A stretch of DNA of 30,338 nucleotides, taken from positions 1 to 30,338 of the forward strand of contig JBKPDW010000179.1 of NCBI GenBank assembly GCA_046728115.1, written 5' to 3'. The stretch's first letter is position 1, and each line of letters opens with the position of its first letter. The position numbers were made by a program, and so were the translations under genes. This document shows, one piece after another, positions 8,657 through 17,411 of this stretch. The notes below the pieces were generated by a model. It was given only the letters and a program-made list of their open reading frames with translations, had not been told where the DNA came from and made no database searches. The DNA is from CAVSWN01 sp046728115. GTDB taxonomy: Bacteria; Acidobacteriota; Vicinamibacteria; Vicinamibacterales; CAVVIG01.

Positions 8657-8882
8657 ATGCCTTCCGCGCTCCGCTACGCCCTCCGTCAGCTGCTCAAGTC
8701 GCCGGGCTTTCGTGGCGATGCTCATGCATGTAAGCCTCACCGCCAGTCTGCTGACTCTGAATCCTCTGGACATATCAGGGGGCGCACCTCCTGTCTATTC
8801 CTTCGCCCTCGCCGCCGCGGTGTGGGTCGTCGTTGCAGTCGTCGCGGTGGTCCCGACCATACGTCACGGATCGGAGATGCGA
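8657..8882 (+). pseudogene. ADOP (MacB/FtsX-type) permease remnant
   Basis: From the ATG at 8657, after a GGAG, the frame reads MPSALRYALRQLLKSPGF, the standard opening of Acidobacteriota ADOP permeases. The homology stops after about 18 codons, where the first membrane helix should begin. In a different frame at 8712-8882 is a hydrophobic stretch (VYSFALAAAVWVVVAVVAVV followed by PTIRHGSEM) that resembles the last membrane helix and end of such a permease. The simplest reading is one permease gene with a very large internal deletion. The N-terminal match is strong for its length; the C-terminal match is weaker. Confidence 0.5.
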
Positions 8883-9296
8883 ATGAATCCTTTCCTCGGT
8901 ACCTGGGTCGCCAATCTCGAGAAATCACGCCGGCACGCCAATCACCAATTTCAAAGCGCGACGCTCACATTCGAAGTGTCGGGTGATGTGGTCTCGATCA
9001 CCCATACCGGAGTCAACATGGCCGGCAAGGCTGAGTCCGGCACGACGGTTCTCCACGCAGACGGAGTCGAACACGCAGTCTCGCCACAGGCACCCGGCGT
9101 GGTTGCGGTCACGCGGTGGCAGGACCCATCCGTGCTCGCGACGGAGGCGAGAATGAGCGGCCGACTGGTCGGCAGCGCCACGTATGTCGTGTCCGACGAC
9201 GGGAGAACGCTGACTGCGACGGTAGGGGGCATTGACGCAGCGGGCAAGGCATTCGATCAGATAATCGTATTCGATCGAGAAGGCAGCATGGATTGA
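8883..9296 (+). CDS. Small conserved hypothetical protein, beta-rich
   Basis: A 137-residue protein starting MNPFLGTWVANLEKS. The ATG at 8883 is chosen because GGAG lies seven bases upstream and the in-frame sequence before it belongs to the permease remnant. The chain alternates polar and hydrophobic residues in short strands (ATLTFEVSGDVVSITHTGVN, ATYVVSDDGRTLTATVGG, FDQIIVFDRE). The opening FLGTW resembles lipocalin-like barrels, but this is only a fold guess. There is no signal peptide and no catalytic motif. It precedes the PadR/ADOP block on the same strand, 159 bases from it. Function unknown. Confidence 0.7.
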   Translation: MNPFLGTWVANLEKSRRHANHQFQSATLTFEVSGDVVSITHTGVNMAGKAESGTTVLHADGVEHAVSPQAPGVVAVTRWQDPSVLATEARMSGRLVGSATYVVSDDGRTLTATVGGIDAAGKAFDQIIVFDREGSMD

Positions 9297-9443
9297 AGTT
9301 CCCTCCCATCGCACGGCCACTTCGTAAACGCGGGTAGTCATCGGACCTACCTCCGCCCCATCAGAGACACCGCGGCTCAACAGAGCGGCAGCGCCGACCC
9401 GCATAGCGCCAGTTGACGACCCGTGCAGACCATGACATAGTCT

Positions 9444-9459
9444 CCATAGCTGGCTATGG
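9444..9459 (+). promoter_or_regulatory. Perfect palindrome over the padR start codon (likely operator)
   Basis: CCATAGC-TG-GCTATGG is a perfect inverted repeat with seven-base arms. Its right arm contains the ATG of the PadR gene (9456-9458). PadR dimers bind short inverted repeats, so autoregulation of the padR-ADOP unit is a reasonable inference. No Shine-Dalgarno sequence precedes this ATG, which would fit a leaderless or very short-leader transcript. Confidence 0.5.
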
Positions 9460-9800
9460 GAATCACCGGCAAGCACACGAACGACCGTCTGCAGGGCACG
9501 CTCGATCTGCTCGTGTTGAAAACCCTTGCGTCTCGCGGCCCCATGCACGGCTACGCCATCACGAGGCACATCGAGCGGCTCTCTAACGAGACGCTGAGGC
9601 TCGAAGAAGGTTCGCTCTATCCGGCGCTGCACCGCCTCACCCAGGCGGGCTCGCTGCGATCGGAATGGGGCGCGTCCGAAAACAATCGCCGGGCTCGTTA
9701 CTACTCGATAACGGCGGCCGGCCGGAAGCAGCTCGCGGCGGAGGAAGCGGGCTGGGCGCAGTTGACGGAGGCGGTCGCCCGCGTCCTCCGTCACGTGTGA
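9456..9800 (+). CDS. PadR family transcriptional regulator
   Basis: A 114-residue PadR regulator. It contains the winged-helix core LQGTLDLLVLKTLASRGPMH, GYAITRHIERLSNETLRLEE, GSLYPALHRLTQAGSL and the basic wing ENNRRARYYSITAAGRK, then a short C-terminal dimerisation helix (AGWAQLTEAVARVL). This is the compact type normally found immediately before ADOP permeases in Acidobacteriota. The permease starts 16 bases downstream, so the two are co-transcribed. PadR proteins are usually repressors released by a small ligand or stress; the ligand here is unknown. The overlapping palindrome at 9444-9459 is a candidate operator. Confidence 0.92.
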   Translation: MGITGKHTNDRLQGTLDLLVLKTLASRGPMHGYAITRHIERLSNETLRLEEGSLYPALHRLTQAGSLRSEWGASENNRRARYYSITAAGRKQLAAEEAGWAQLTEAVARVLRHV

Positions 9801-9816
9801 GGCGCGGAGGCACACG

Positions 9817-12464
9817 GTGGCCTGGACCGAGCGCTTTCTCAACATGCTGCGACGCAGCAAGGTGGACGCCGAGATCGAGGAAGAGCTGCAGTTCCACATC
9901 GACGAGCGGACCCGCGACAATCTCGCGGCCGGAATGACCCCAGGCGATGCCGTGCGCGACGCGCAACGACGCTTCGGCGGACGCCTGGTCGCGCGCGAAC
10001 GGACACATGACGCCGACGTCTTCGCCTGGCTCGAAACGATCGGTCAGGATGTTCGGTTCGCGCTGCGCAGCCTCCGGCACAGTCCCGCGGTCCCGGCGGT
10101 CGTCATCGGCTCGCTCGCCCTCGCGATTGGCGCCAGCACGGCGATGTTCAGCATCGTGAATGCGGCCCTCCTGCGATCGCTGCCGTATCGCGATTCGGAA
10201 AGTCTTGTGATGCTCTGGACGGCCAACCTGCTGAACGGGGCGATGGCGCAAAACACCAGCGTCCCCAACATGGAGGACTGGAAAGCGCAGACGCACACGT
10301 TTTCGGAAATGGCCGCCGCCTACCGCGAGTCGGATGGACCGTTGATCGACCCGACGCAAGCAGAGATCGAAGCGCAGTGGGTGGGCTACGCGTGGGTGAC
10401 CGGCAACTTCTTCGAGCTGCTCGGACGCTCCGCCGTTGTGGGACGCGTGCTCCAGCCGGAGGACTTCGCGGCCGGGCGGCGCGTCGCTGTCGTGACGCAC
10501 GCATTGTGGCGTCAGCGGTTTGGCGCAGGGCCCGACGCCATCGGCAAAAGACTCAGCGTCGGCGGATTCGACGTCGAAGTCGTCGGCGTCATGCCCGAGG
10601 ATTTCTGGTTTCCCACGAAGCAGGTTCAGCTGTGGCTTCCGGCCAGCATCAGCCCGCTCTGGCAGCGAAGCCGCGGAGATCGGGCCACGCGCTTTGGCGC
10701 CGTGTTCGCCCGGCTCGCGCCGGGCGCTACGCTGGAGCAGGCGCGTGCGGAGATGCACGTCGTGGCGGCACGGCTTCGCCGGCAGTACCCGGCTGCGAAC
10801 GCCGATCTCGACGTCAACATCGTGCCGATGCAGGTGCAGGTACTGGGTCGGACCGCGCCGTTCATGCTGAAAATACTCTTCGGCGCGGTGCTGTGCGTGC
10901 TCTTGATCGCCTGCGCCAACGTGGCAAACCTGCTCCTGGCGCGCGGCGTCGCGCGGCGCCGAGAAATCGCGGTGCGCGCGGCGCTGGGCGCGGGACGGCG
11001 CCGCATCGCCCGGCAATTGCTCACCGAGAGCGTCCTGCTCTCGTGCGCCGGCGGAGGCCTCGGCCTGATCGCGGTCACGTGGAGCATACGATCGTTGATC
11101 GCGCTGGCGCCTCCCAATCTCCCGCGGCTCGATGAGGTGCGCGTAGACGGCACCGTGCTGCTGTTCACGCTGGGCCTCAGTCTGGTCACAGGCGTGCTGT
11201 TCGGCCTGGCGCCGGCCGTCCGGATTTCCAGCAGTGACTCCGGTGATCTGATGCACGCGACGCCTCGTCACAGTGCGAGCGGCCTCTCGGCACGAATGCG
11301 CGTGTTTGCGATCTGCCAGTTCGCGTTGGCGCTCGTGCTTCTCGCTGGAGCGGGCCTGCTCATTCGAAGTCTCCTGGCGGTGCAAGCCGTTGACTCCGGA
11401 TTCGGCGATCCCGGAGTTGTGACGGCCCATCTGCGCTTCCACAACGCATTGCCGCGCCCGACCCGCGCCGCGCTTTATCAGGAGGCGATGCAGCGCATTC
11501 GACAGCTGCCTGCCGTGCGGGCCGCCGGCGCGGTCGCCACGATGTTCTGGGGCGGCGACAACGCAAAGTTCGGATTGCGCGCCATCGACGGCCACGCGGA
11601 CAAGCCGCGCGATCAATGGGACGCACTAACCTGGACGACGATTCGCGGCGACTACTTCCAAGCGCTCAGCGTGCCGCTCGTGCGAGGAAGGTTCTTTCAG
11701 GACACCGACAGCCGGGACGCGCCACCGGTCGTGCTGATCAACGAGACGATGGCGCGGCGCTACTGGCCAGGCGAAGATCCGGTCGGACGCCGGATCAAGG
11801 GATTCGACGCGAGGGGCAAGGACGACGACTGGGTCACGGTGGTGGGCGTCGTGAAGGACGTACGCAGCCGAGGACTCGAGCGCGCGCCGATGTCGCAAAT
11901 CTTCGAAGCGCTGGCGCAGTCGCTCGATGAAACCGAAAACTCGTCGTGTCCGCCGCCACGACGATCGGACTGCCCGACGCGCTGCGGCGCACGATTCGCG
12001 ATCTCGATCGGACAGCGGTCATCTCCGACGTGTCGACTCTCGACGATCGCCTGCGCGAGCTGAGCGCGCAACGACGGTTTCAAACCTACCTGCTCGCGGT
12101 TTTCGCCGCACTCGCGCTGGCGCTCGCCATCGCCGGCGTCTTCGCCACGATCCACTATTCGGTCGTACAGCGGACGCAGGAGATCGGCATTCGAATGGCG
12201 CTCGGCGCGCAGCGCCGCACCGTGCTGGCAATGGTCCTGCGGGAAACGGCAGCGCTGGTTGTCGTGGGTCTCTGCCTCGGCGTCCCCGGCGCCCTCGCAT
12301 CGACGCGGCTGATCGCGAGTCTGTTGTTTGGTGTCACGGCGCATGATTCCGTGACCTTCGCAGTCGTGTCGCTCGGCTTGACGATGAGCGCACTCGTGGC
12401 GTGTGCTGTCCCTGCCGCTCGAGCCGCGCAGATCGATCCGCTGCTCGCGCTCCGAACTGAATAA
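9817..12464 (+). pseudogene. ADOP-type MacB/FtsX permease, one-base frameshift
   Basis: The gene would encode an orphan ABC permease of about 882 residues. It starts at a GTG with GGAGG six bases upstream. Residues 1-75 are the ADOP prefix domain (AEIEEELQFHIDERTRDNL, DAVRDAQRRFGG). A first membrane helix follows (about 92-115), then a MacB-type periplasmic domain, an FtsX unit (LLIACANVANLLLARGVARR, REIAVRAALGAGRRRI), and a second half. The second half shifts frame after LAQSLDETEN near 11938-11942 and continues as LVVSAATTIGLPDALRR to a last FtsX unit (EIGIRMALGAQRRTVL) and TAA at 12464. One missing base (AACTC for AACCTC) explains the break. With the shift the first frame stops at 12063 and the last helices are lost. 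No cognate ATPase gene is nearby, as is usual for ADOPs. Confidence 0.85.
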
Positions 12465-12559
12465 TCAGTCCTCGGATCCATCGACGCCGTCCTTGGCGCG
12501 GGCCGCCTGCGAACGCGCGGCCCATTCCGCGTAGATCGCTCGCGCGCATCGCGAATTCT

Positions 12560-12583
12560 GACCGGCTCCTATGATCGCCGGTC
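12560..12583 (+). promoter_or_regulatory. Inverted repeat upstream of second ADOP gene
   Basis: GACCGGC, a ten-base loop, then GCCGGTC form a perfect seven-base stem that ends 26 bases before the ATG at 12610. It could be an operator, or a weak hairpin ending the upstream gene's transcript; there is no T-run. Its sequence differs from the palindrome at the PadR gene. Confidence 0.25.
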
Positions 12584-12609
12584 GCGTTCGAGCCGTCTAA
12601 AGCATCGAT

Positions 12610-15051
12610 ATGAGCATTCTTCAGGAACTCCGCTTCGCGGTGCGAAGCCTGCGAAAGACCGCCGGCGTCTCGATTGCCGGCGCCGTGGTGCTGGCGCTTG
12701 GCATCGGCGCGAACACTTCTATTTTCAGCATCGTCTACGGCGTGCTCCTGCGCCCGCTTCCGTTTCGGGAACCCGAGCGGCTCGTCCAGCTCTGGCACAT
12801 CCCGCCGCAGAAGAGCTTCCCCGGCATGACGCGATTTGCGCTGTCGGCGGCCAACTATCTCGACTGGGAGCAGCAGAACGACGTCTTCGAGCACAGCGCC
12901 ATCTACGCGTTCACCACGTTCCGGTTGAGCGGCACAGGCGAGGCGCAGGTGGTGCGCGCGGCCCGCGTCGAGCCGACATTCTTCGAGGTGCTGGGGGTCA
13001 GCCCCGTTCTCGGACGGCCGCTCGAAATCGGGGACGACGACGTCGATCGGAGCAGCGTCGTGGTGCTGTCGCACGCGTTGTGGCAGACACACTTCGGCGG
13101 AGATCCGGCTGTCGTCGGCCGGGCGATCGAGCTGAACGGCCAGAAGCGCACGGTCGTCGGCGTGATGCCGGCAACCTTCACGAAGCCGCAGTGGGCGGCC
13201 ATGTGGACCCCACTCGTCTGGACGCCCGCGGAGCGCGCGGTCCGCGGTGAACACCACTACTCCGCTGTCGCGCGACTCAGGACCGGCCTCACGGTCCAGC
13301 AGGCGCAAGCCGAACTCGACACGATTGCGCGGCAGCTGGCGGATCAATACCCCGCCGACAACGCCGGCTGGGGCGCGAAGGTCGTTCCGCTGCGTGAGGA
13401 GACGGTCGGCGAGGTGCGGAGGCCGCTGCTGATCCTTCTGGGCGCTGTCGGTTTCGTCCTGCTCATCGCGTGTGCCAACGTCGCGAACCTGATGCTCGCG
13501 AAGACGCTGGATCGCCGCAAGGAGATCGCCATCCGCGCCGCGCTCGGCGCGGGGCGCGGGCGAATCGTTCGTCAGGTGCTGACGGAGACGGTCCTGCTGT
13601 CGGTGGCAGGAGGCGTGTTGGGAGTCTTCGTCGCGCACTACGGGACGACGCTCGTCATTGATGTCCTCGGGTCGAAGCTTCCGCGCGTTCGCGAAATCAC
13701 GCTCGATGTGGGCGTGCTCGCGTTTACGCTCGCCGTCGCCGTCGTGACCGGCATCGCGGCCGGCGGCGCCGCGGCATGGAAGATATCGAGATCGGAGCCG
13801 GGCGATGCGCTGAAGCAGGGCGGCAGGACCGACGCATCCGCGGGCGGTCGCCGGACGGCGAACGCGCTCGTGGTCGTCGAGGTGGCGCTCTCGCTCGTGC
13901 TGCTCGTCGGCGCCGGCCTGATGATCCGCACGCTGTTCAACCTGCGCCATACATATCCCGGTTTCGAACCCTCGGGCGTCCTCACGATGACCGTCGCCGT
14001 CTCGGACGTCGACTACAAGACCGTCGAGCAGGAGGTGGCGTTCATAGGCGAGGTGCTGCGGCGCGTCCGCGCTGTCCCTGGAGTGGAGGCAGCCGGCGTC
14101 ACCGACGATCTGCCTCTGGAGGGCGGGTCCAATCAGCCGATCGCGATCCAGGGGCGTCCCGAGCTGGCAATGGCGGACCAGCCGGAAGTCTCGGTCCGCG
14201 TCGTCTCGCCGGGGTTCTTTCGGGCGCTTCGCATTCCGCTCCTGCGCGGCCGCGAGTTCACCGACGCGGATGCCGCGCAGGCGCCGAATACCGTCGTGAT
14301 CAGCGAGTCGATGGCGAAGCGGTTCTGGCCCGGCGAGGATGCGATCGGCAAGCGGTTGAAGCTGACGTTCTTTCCGGACTACGTCCGTGAAGTCGTCGGG
14401 ATCGTGGGCGACGTGAAGGATCGGGGCCTGGACAGCGCCGATCCGAATCCGACGTTGTACTGGCCCGTCGCACAGGTTTACGCGCCGGAGCGGTTCGGCG
14501 CGTTCAGGGCATTTCCGCTGCAACTCGCGGTTCGCACGGCGACAACGCCCGCGTCTGTGTCTGCGGCCGTGCAGCATGCGATCCGGCAGATCTCGCCCGG
14601 CACCCCGCTGGTGGATGTCCGCACGATGGAGGATCGCGTCGCCGAATCGATTTCGCCGCAGCGGTTCAACATGTTTCTGCTCGCGGCATTTGCGGGGCTC
14701 GCGTTGCTGCTCGCCGCAGTCGGCATCTACAGCGTGCTCGCGTACACCGTCCGACAGCGCGTCCGCGAGATCGGCATCCGGATGGCGCTGGGTGCAAAGG
14801 CTGTCGATATCCTGCGGACAATCGTCGGCGAGGGGATCAAGCCAACGCTGTTGGGGATTGGAATCGGCATCGGGTCCGCGATGATGCTGGGGAAGGTCCT
14901 CAGCAGTCTGGTCTACGGTGTCGGCGTGACGGACCCATCGACCCTGGGAATCGTATCCATGCTGCTCGTCGTCGTGGCCGTCGCCGCGAGTGCACTACCA
15001 GCGTATCGCGCGACACGGGTGGATCCGATCCAGACGCTGCGCGACGAGTGA
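12610..15051 (+). CDS. ADOP-type MacB/FtsX permease (intact)
   Basis: An intact 813-residue permease. It begins directly with the membrane domain (LRFAVRSLRKTAGVSIAGAV, LALGIGANTSIFSIVYGVLL), without the prefix domain present in the copy at 9817. It has two MacB-type periplasmic domains, each followed by a four-helix-type FtsX region: LLIACANVANLMLAKTLDRR with EIAIRAALGAGRGRI in the middle, and REIGIRMALGAKAVDIL near the C-terminus. It ends with the usual ATRVDPIQTLRDE. MacB-like permeases move substrates out from the periplasmic side using a separate ATPase; for ADOPs the partner and cargo are not established. It lies 145 bases after the frameshifted copy on the same strand. Confidence 0.92.
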   Translation: MSILQELRFAVRSLRKTAGVSIAGAVVLALGIGANTSIFSIVYGVLLRPLPFREPERLVQLWHIPPQKSFPGMTRFALSAANYLDWEQQNDVFEHSAIYAFTTFRLSGTGEAQVVRAARVEPTFFEVLGVSPVLGRPLEIGDDDVDRSSVVVLSHALWQTHFGGDPAVVGRAIELNGQKRTVVGVMPATFTKPQWAAMWTPLVWTPAERAVRGEHHYSAVARLRTGLTVQQAQAELDTIARQLADQYPADNAGWGAKVVPLREETVGEVRRPLLILLGAVGFVLLIACANVANLMLAKTLDRRKEIAIRAALGAGRGRIVRQVLTETVLLSVAGGVLGVFVAHYGTTLVIDVLGSKLPRVREITLDVGVLAFTLAVAVVTGIAAGGAAAWKISRSEPGDALKQGGRTDASAGGRRTANALVVVEVALSLVLLVGAGLMIRTLFNLRHTYPGFEPSGVLTMTVAVSDVDYKTVEQEVAFIGEVLRRVRAVPGVEAAGVTDDLPLEGGSNQPIAIQGRPELAMADQPEVSVRVVSPGFFRALRIPLLRGREFTDADAAQAPNTVVISESMAKRFWPGEDAIGKRLKLTFFPDYVREVVGIVGDVKDRGLDSADPNPTLYWPVAQVYAPERFGAFRAFPLQLAVRTATTPASVSAAVQHAIRQISPGTPLVDVRTMEDRVAESISPQRFNMFLLAAFAGLALLLAAVGIYSVLAYTVRQRVREIGIRMALGAKAVDILRTIVGEGIKPTLLGIGIGIGSAMMLGKVLSSLVYGVGVTDPSTLGIVSMLLVVVAVAASALPAYRATRVDPIQTLRDE

Positions 15052-15238
15052 AACGGTCCGTCGTCAGAGCCGCTTCTCCGCTCCGGTCCCCTCGGGCGGC
15101 ACCTGGAGCATGCACCCTGAGCAGCTGCATCATCTCCCGGCTCGGATGCGCACGGGCCCCTCTCGAGAGCATCCCATCCCCCTTCGGGCGTAGCGATGCC
15201 TCTCTCGCGCCCACTCTGAACGCGATCGGCTGACACAC

Positions 15239-15883
15239 CTACATCATCAGCGTCATCGCGCCGGTTGCCACCAGCGCGCCTGCCCAGATCAGATCCAGGT
15301 TCAACCAGGCACGGCGCAGAATGCCGAGGCCGAGCTTCTCGAACACCAGCACGGCAATGAACGCTGTCACTACCAGATAGCTCACGGCGTGCAGGCCGGT
15401 GGCGAAGAGCGCGGCCTCGGCGTTCGTCCCGGCAGCACTGGGCATATGGTGCATGTGCCCGCCCCCGCCTGCCATCGACAAGCCCACGAACACGGGCACT
15501 ACCATGAGGCCGGCGCCGTGTGCCGTGGCCATCAGGAACGACCACACGGTGAGCCCACCCATGCCCACGCGCATGCCCGCCCAGCGCGGGTGCTGATGAC
15601 GAAAGAACCGCATGACGCCGAGCGAGACGAGGACGCCTGCGATCGCCCACCGCAGCTCGCCGATCGGGATCACGGCTCCGATCGCCAGCGCGGCGCCGAC
15701 GGCGCTGGCGACGGCCAGCGCATGGCCGGCACCGAGAGGCACGAGCGCCCGCAGCACCGCGCCGCGGCGGCGCTCCTGCATCCCGAGCGCCACCGCGAAC
15801 AGCCAGCCCATTCCGGGATTGATGCCATGAAAAGCGCCGAGCGCCATCAGCATCGCCCACGATGTCGTCGTCTCGCTCGTCAT
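15239..15883 (-). CDS. Multi-pass membrane protein, possible metal-transporter relative
   Basis: A 214-residue integral membrane protein with about six hydrophobic helices. The first helix has GAFHGINPGMGWLFAVALG, a His/Pro/Gly pattern reminiscent of RcnA/NicO/UreH-type metal exporters, though the match is distant. A loop around residues 145-160 is His/Met-rich (GGGGHMHHMPSAAG), suggesting metal binding. The ATG at 15883 was chosen because it lies ten bases after the stop of the SBP56-type gene with a G-rich ribosome binding site, whereas the open frame upstream overlaps that gene. Tight coupling to the SBP56-type gene points to a shared role, perhaps in metal or sulfur-compound handling; this is inference. 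Confidence 0.7.
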   Translation of the reverse strand: MTSETTTSWAMLMALGAFHGINPGMGWLFAVALGMQERRRGAVLRALVPLGAGHALAVASAVGAALAIGAVIPIGELRWAIAGVLVSLGVMRFFRHQHPRWAGMRVGMGGLTVWSFLMATAHGAGLMVVPVFVGLSMAGGGGHMHHMPSAAGTNAEAALFATGLHAVSYLVVTAFIAVLVFEKLGLGILRRAWLNLDLIWAGALVATGAMTLMM

Positions 15884-15893
15884 CACGCACCCC

Positions 15894-17297
15894 TCACGCG
15901 AAGCAGTAGGAATCGGAGCTGGCGTCGCCGCCCTCCAGGTGAACCTGGTGCGGACGCATCCCATCGAATTGCAGAAATCCCGTGGGATCGAGGTCGATGC
16001 CGCCGCTGGGGCGTACATCGATCTCCGCCAGCCAGCCCTTTAGCCCGTCGGGATAGAACTGCTCGTCCCACGTGCGATACAGCGAGTTGGTCACGTAGAC
16101 GCGCTTGCCGTCGCGGCTGATCTCGACCATCTGCGGGGCGCCGTTCAGCGGCTGACCCGGGCGCGCCGGATGCTCTTGGCGTCGGACGATGCCTCCGAGC
16201 TTCACGGAGCCGGTCTCGACGGGATTGAACGGATCGGAGACGTCGAACTGCTTCAGCTCGCCGGTGCCGAAGCACGAGACGTACAGGAACCGATCGTCGA
16301 GCGACAGGTTGATATCGGTGACGAGCGGCGGCACCGCGCCAAAGCCTTTCAGCAGCGGCGGCAGATCGTCGGCGGCAGCGGGCTCGGCGGGAATCTCGAT
16401 CACTTTGCGAACGCACCACGTGCCGCTCTTGTCGGTGCCTTCGCGGTACCACATCCAGATCGAGGAGGAGAGGTCCTTCAGGCTGGTGACAACGCTCGCG
16501 AAGCCGTAGGTCTCGGTGGGATTGTGCGCCGGGCGCAGTTCCAGCACCATCTGCTGCTCCGGTCCGAGCTCCAGCTTCTGCAGGTGGCGCCGGCTGTTGA
16601 GATCCCAGACGTGCAGCGCGTTGCCGTACTTGCCCGCCAGGAGCAGCTCCGGGTTCACGCCGCTCTCCACCATCTTCGGCGTGCCCCACTCGCTGGTGAT
16701 CATCGTGTCATGCCCGAGGTGCCACCAGAAGTCGTACGCCAGATACTGCGCTCCACGCTCGCGTTCCCAGCTCCCCTTGATCTCGAAGGTCTCCGGATCG
16801 AGCACGAAGATCCCGCCGGGACCGTTGCCCTCGCCATCACCCAACGCGTTGACATAGATCCCGTCTGGCCCGCAGTGCGCGGTGTGAGGTCGGCTGTAGC
16901 CCGTCTTCCTGAGCACTTCGTCGGCCTCGATTACCTTCACGAGACGCGGCCGGCGCGGATCGGGCTCCGTGTCGAGGATGTGGATCCGCGACGAGCGCAT
17001 GCCGGGCACGACGAGGTATCGGCGCCGCATGTGCGGGTGCGGCGAGTAGGGGCACAAGCACGAGCTGCAGGCGTTCCACCCGAAATGGTGGAGCTCGTCG
17101 CCGACGCCCGGCATATCCACGCGCGCGATCTGGGCGCCGTAGCCGGGCGAGGCGTGATCGACGTCCAGGACGGCAAGCGCGTCGTGGCCGGCCGGGTCGG
17201 GATTGAGCAACGCGACATAGGCAAGCGTCTCTGCCGGGGCCTGCATCGCCATCGTCGGTGACGGATAGAAGCTCTGGTCGGGAAGCAGTTTCGGCAC
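15894..17297 (-). CDS. Selenium-binding protein SBP56/methanethiol oxidase family
   Basis: A full-length 467-residue SBP56 homologue. Diagnostic segments are GDELHHFGWNACSSCLCPYS at about 67-85 (paired His and CSSC), GYSRPHTAHCGPDGIYVNAL at about 133-152, MITSEWGTPKMVESG, and LSLDDRFLYVSCFGTGELKQ. The family is a beta-propeller protein. Bacterial and human members oxidise methanethiol to formaldehyde, H2S and H2O2 with copper, and some bind selenium through the Cys pair. Methanethiol oxidase activity is therefore likely but not proven. Studied bacterial methanethiol oxidases are often exported; no clear signal peptide is seen here. The GTG start at 17297 has AAGGAGG about nine bases upstream. 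It heads a two-gene operon with the membrane protein and is divergent from the gene at 17412. Confidence 0.93.
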   Translation of the reverse strand: MPKLLPDQSFYPSPTMAMQAPAETLAYVALLNPDPAGHDALAVLDVDHASPGYGAQIARVDMPGVGDELHHFGWNACSSCLCPYSPHPHMRRRYLVVPGMRSSRIHILDTEPDPRRPRLVKVIEADEVLRKTGYSRPHTAHCGPDGIYVNALGDGEGNGPGGIFVLDPETFEIKGSWERERGAQYLAYDFWWHLGHDTMITSEWGTPKMVESGVNPELLLAGKYGNALHVWDLNSRRHLQKLELGPEQQMVLELRPAHNPTETYGFASVVTSLKDLSSSIWMWYREGTDKSGTWCVRKVIEIPAEPAAADDLPPLLKGFGAVPPLVTDINLSLDDRFLYVSCFGTGELKQFDVSDPFNPVETGSVKLGGIVRRQEHPARPGQPLNGAPQMVEISRDGKRVYVTNSLYRTWDEQFYPDGLKGWLAEIDVRPSGGIDLDPTGFLQFDGMRPHQVHLEGGDASSDSYCFA

Positions 17298-17411
17298 GTC
17301 TCGTCCCTCCTTCGCGGTTTTGGTTCCGCGATCAAGAGGCTAGAATCGGAGGGCCGCCTGCGTCCTTTGAGAACGCTGGCATATTTCTGAAACTTTTCTG
17401 AGGTGGGCTTC

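Noticed and set aside
9637..11616. 659-codon open frame on minus, opposite the frameshifted ADOP
   Set aside because: Same low-complexity Arg/Gln/His composition; an antisense shadow.
12334..14577. 747-codon open frame on minus, opposite the intact ADOP
   Set aside because: Arg/His-rich composition with no motif; it is the antisense of a clear permease gene in high-GC DNA.
14900..15238. Small minus frame after the membrane protein gene
   Set aside because: GTG start, no motif, and mostly antisense to the end of the ADOP gene.
16170..17261. 363-codon plus frame opposite the SBP56-type gene
   Set aside because: No motif, and the minus strand carries the diagnostic SBP56 segments.
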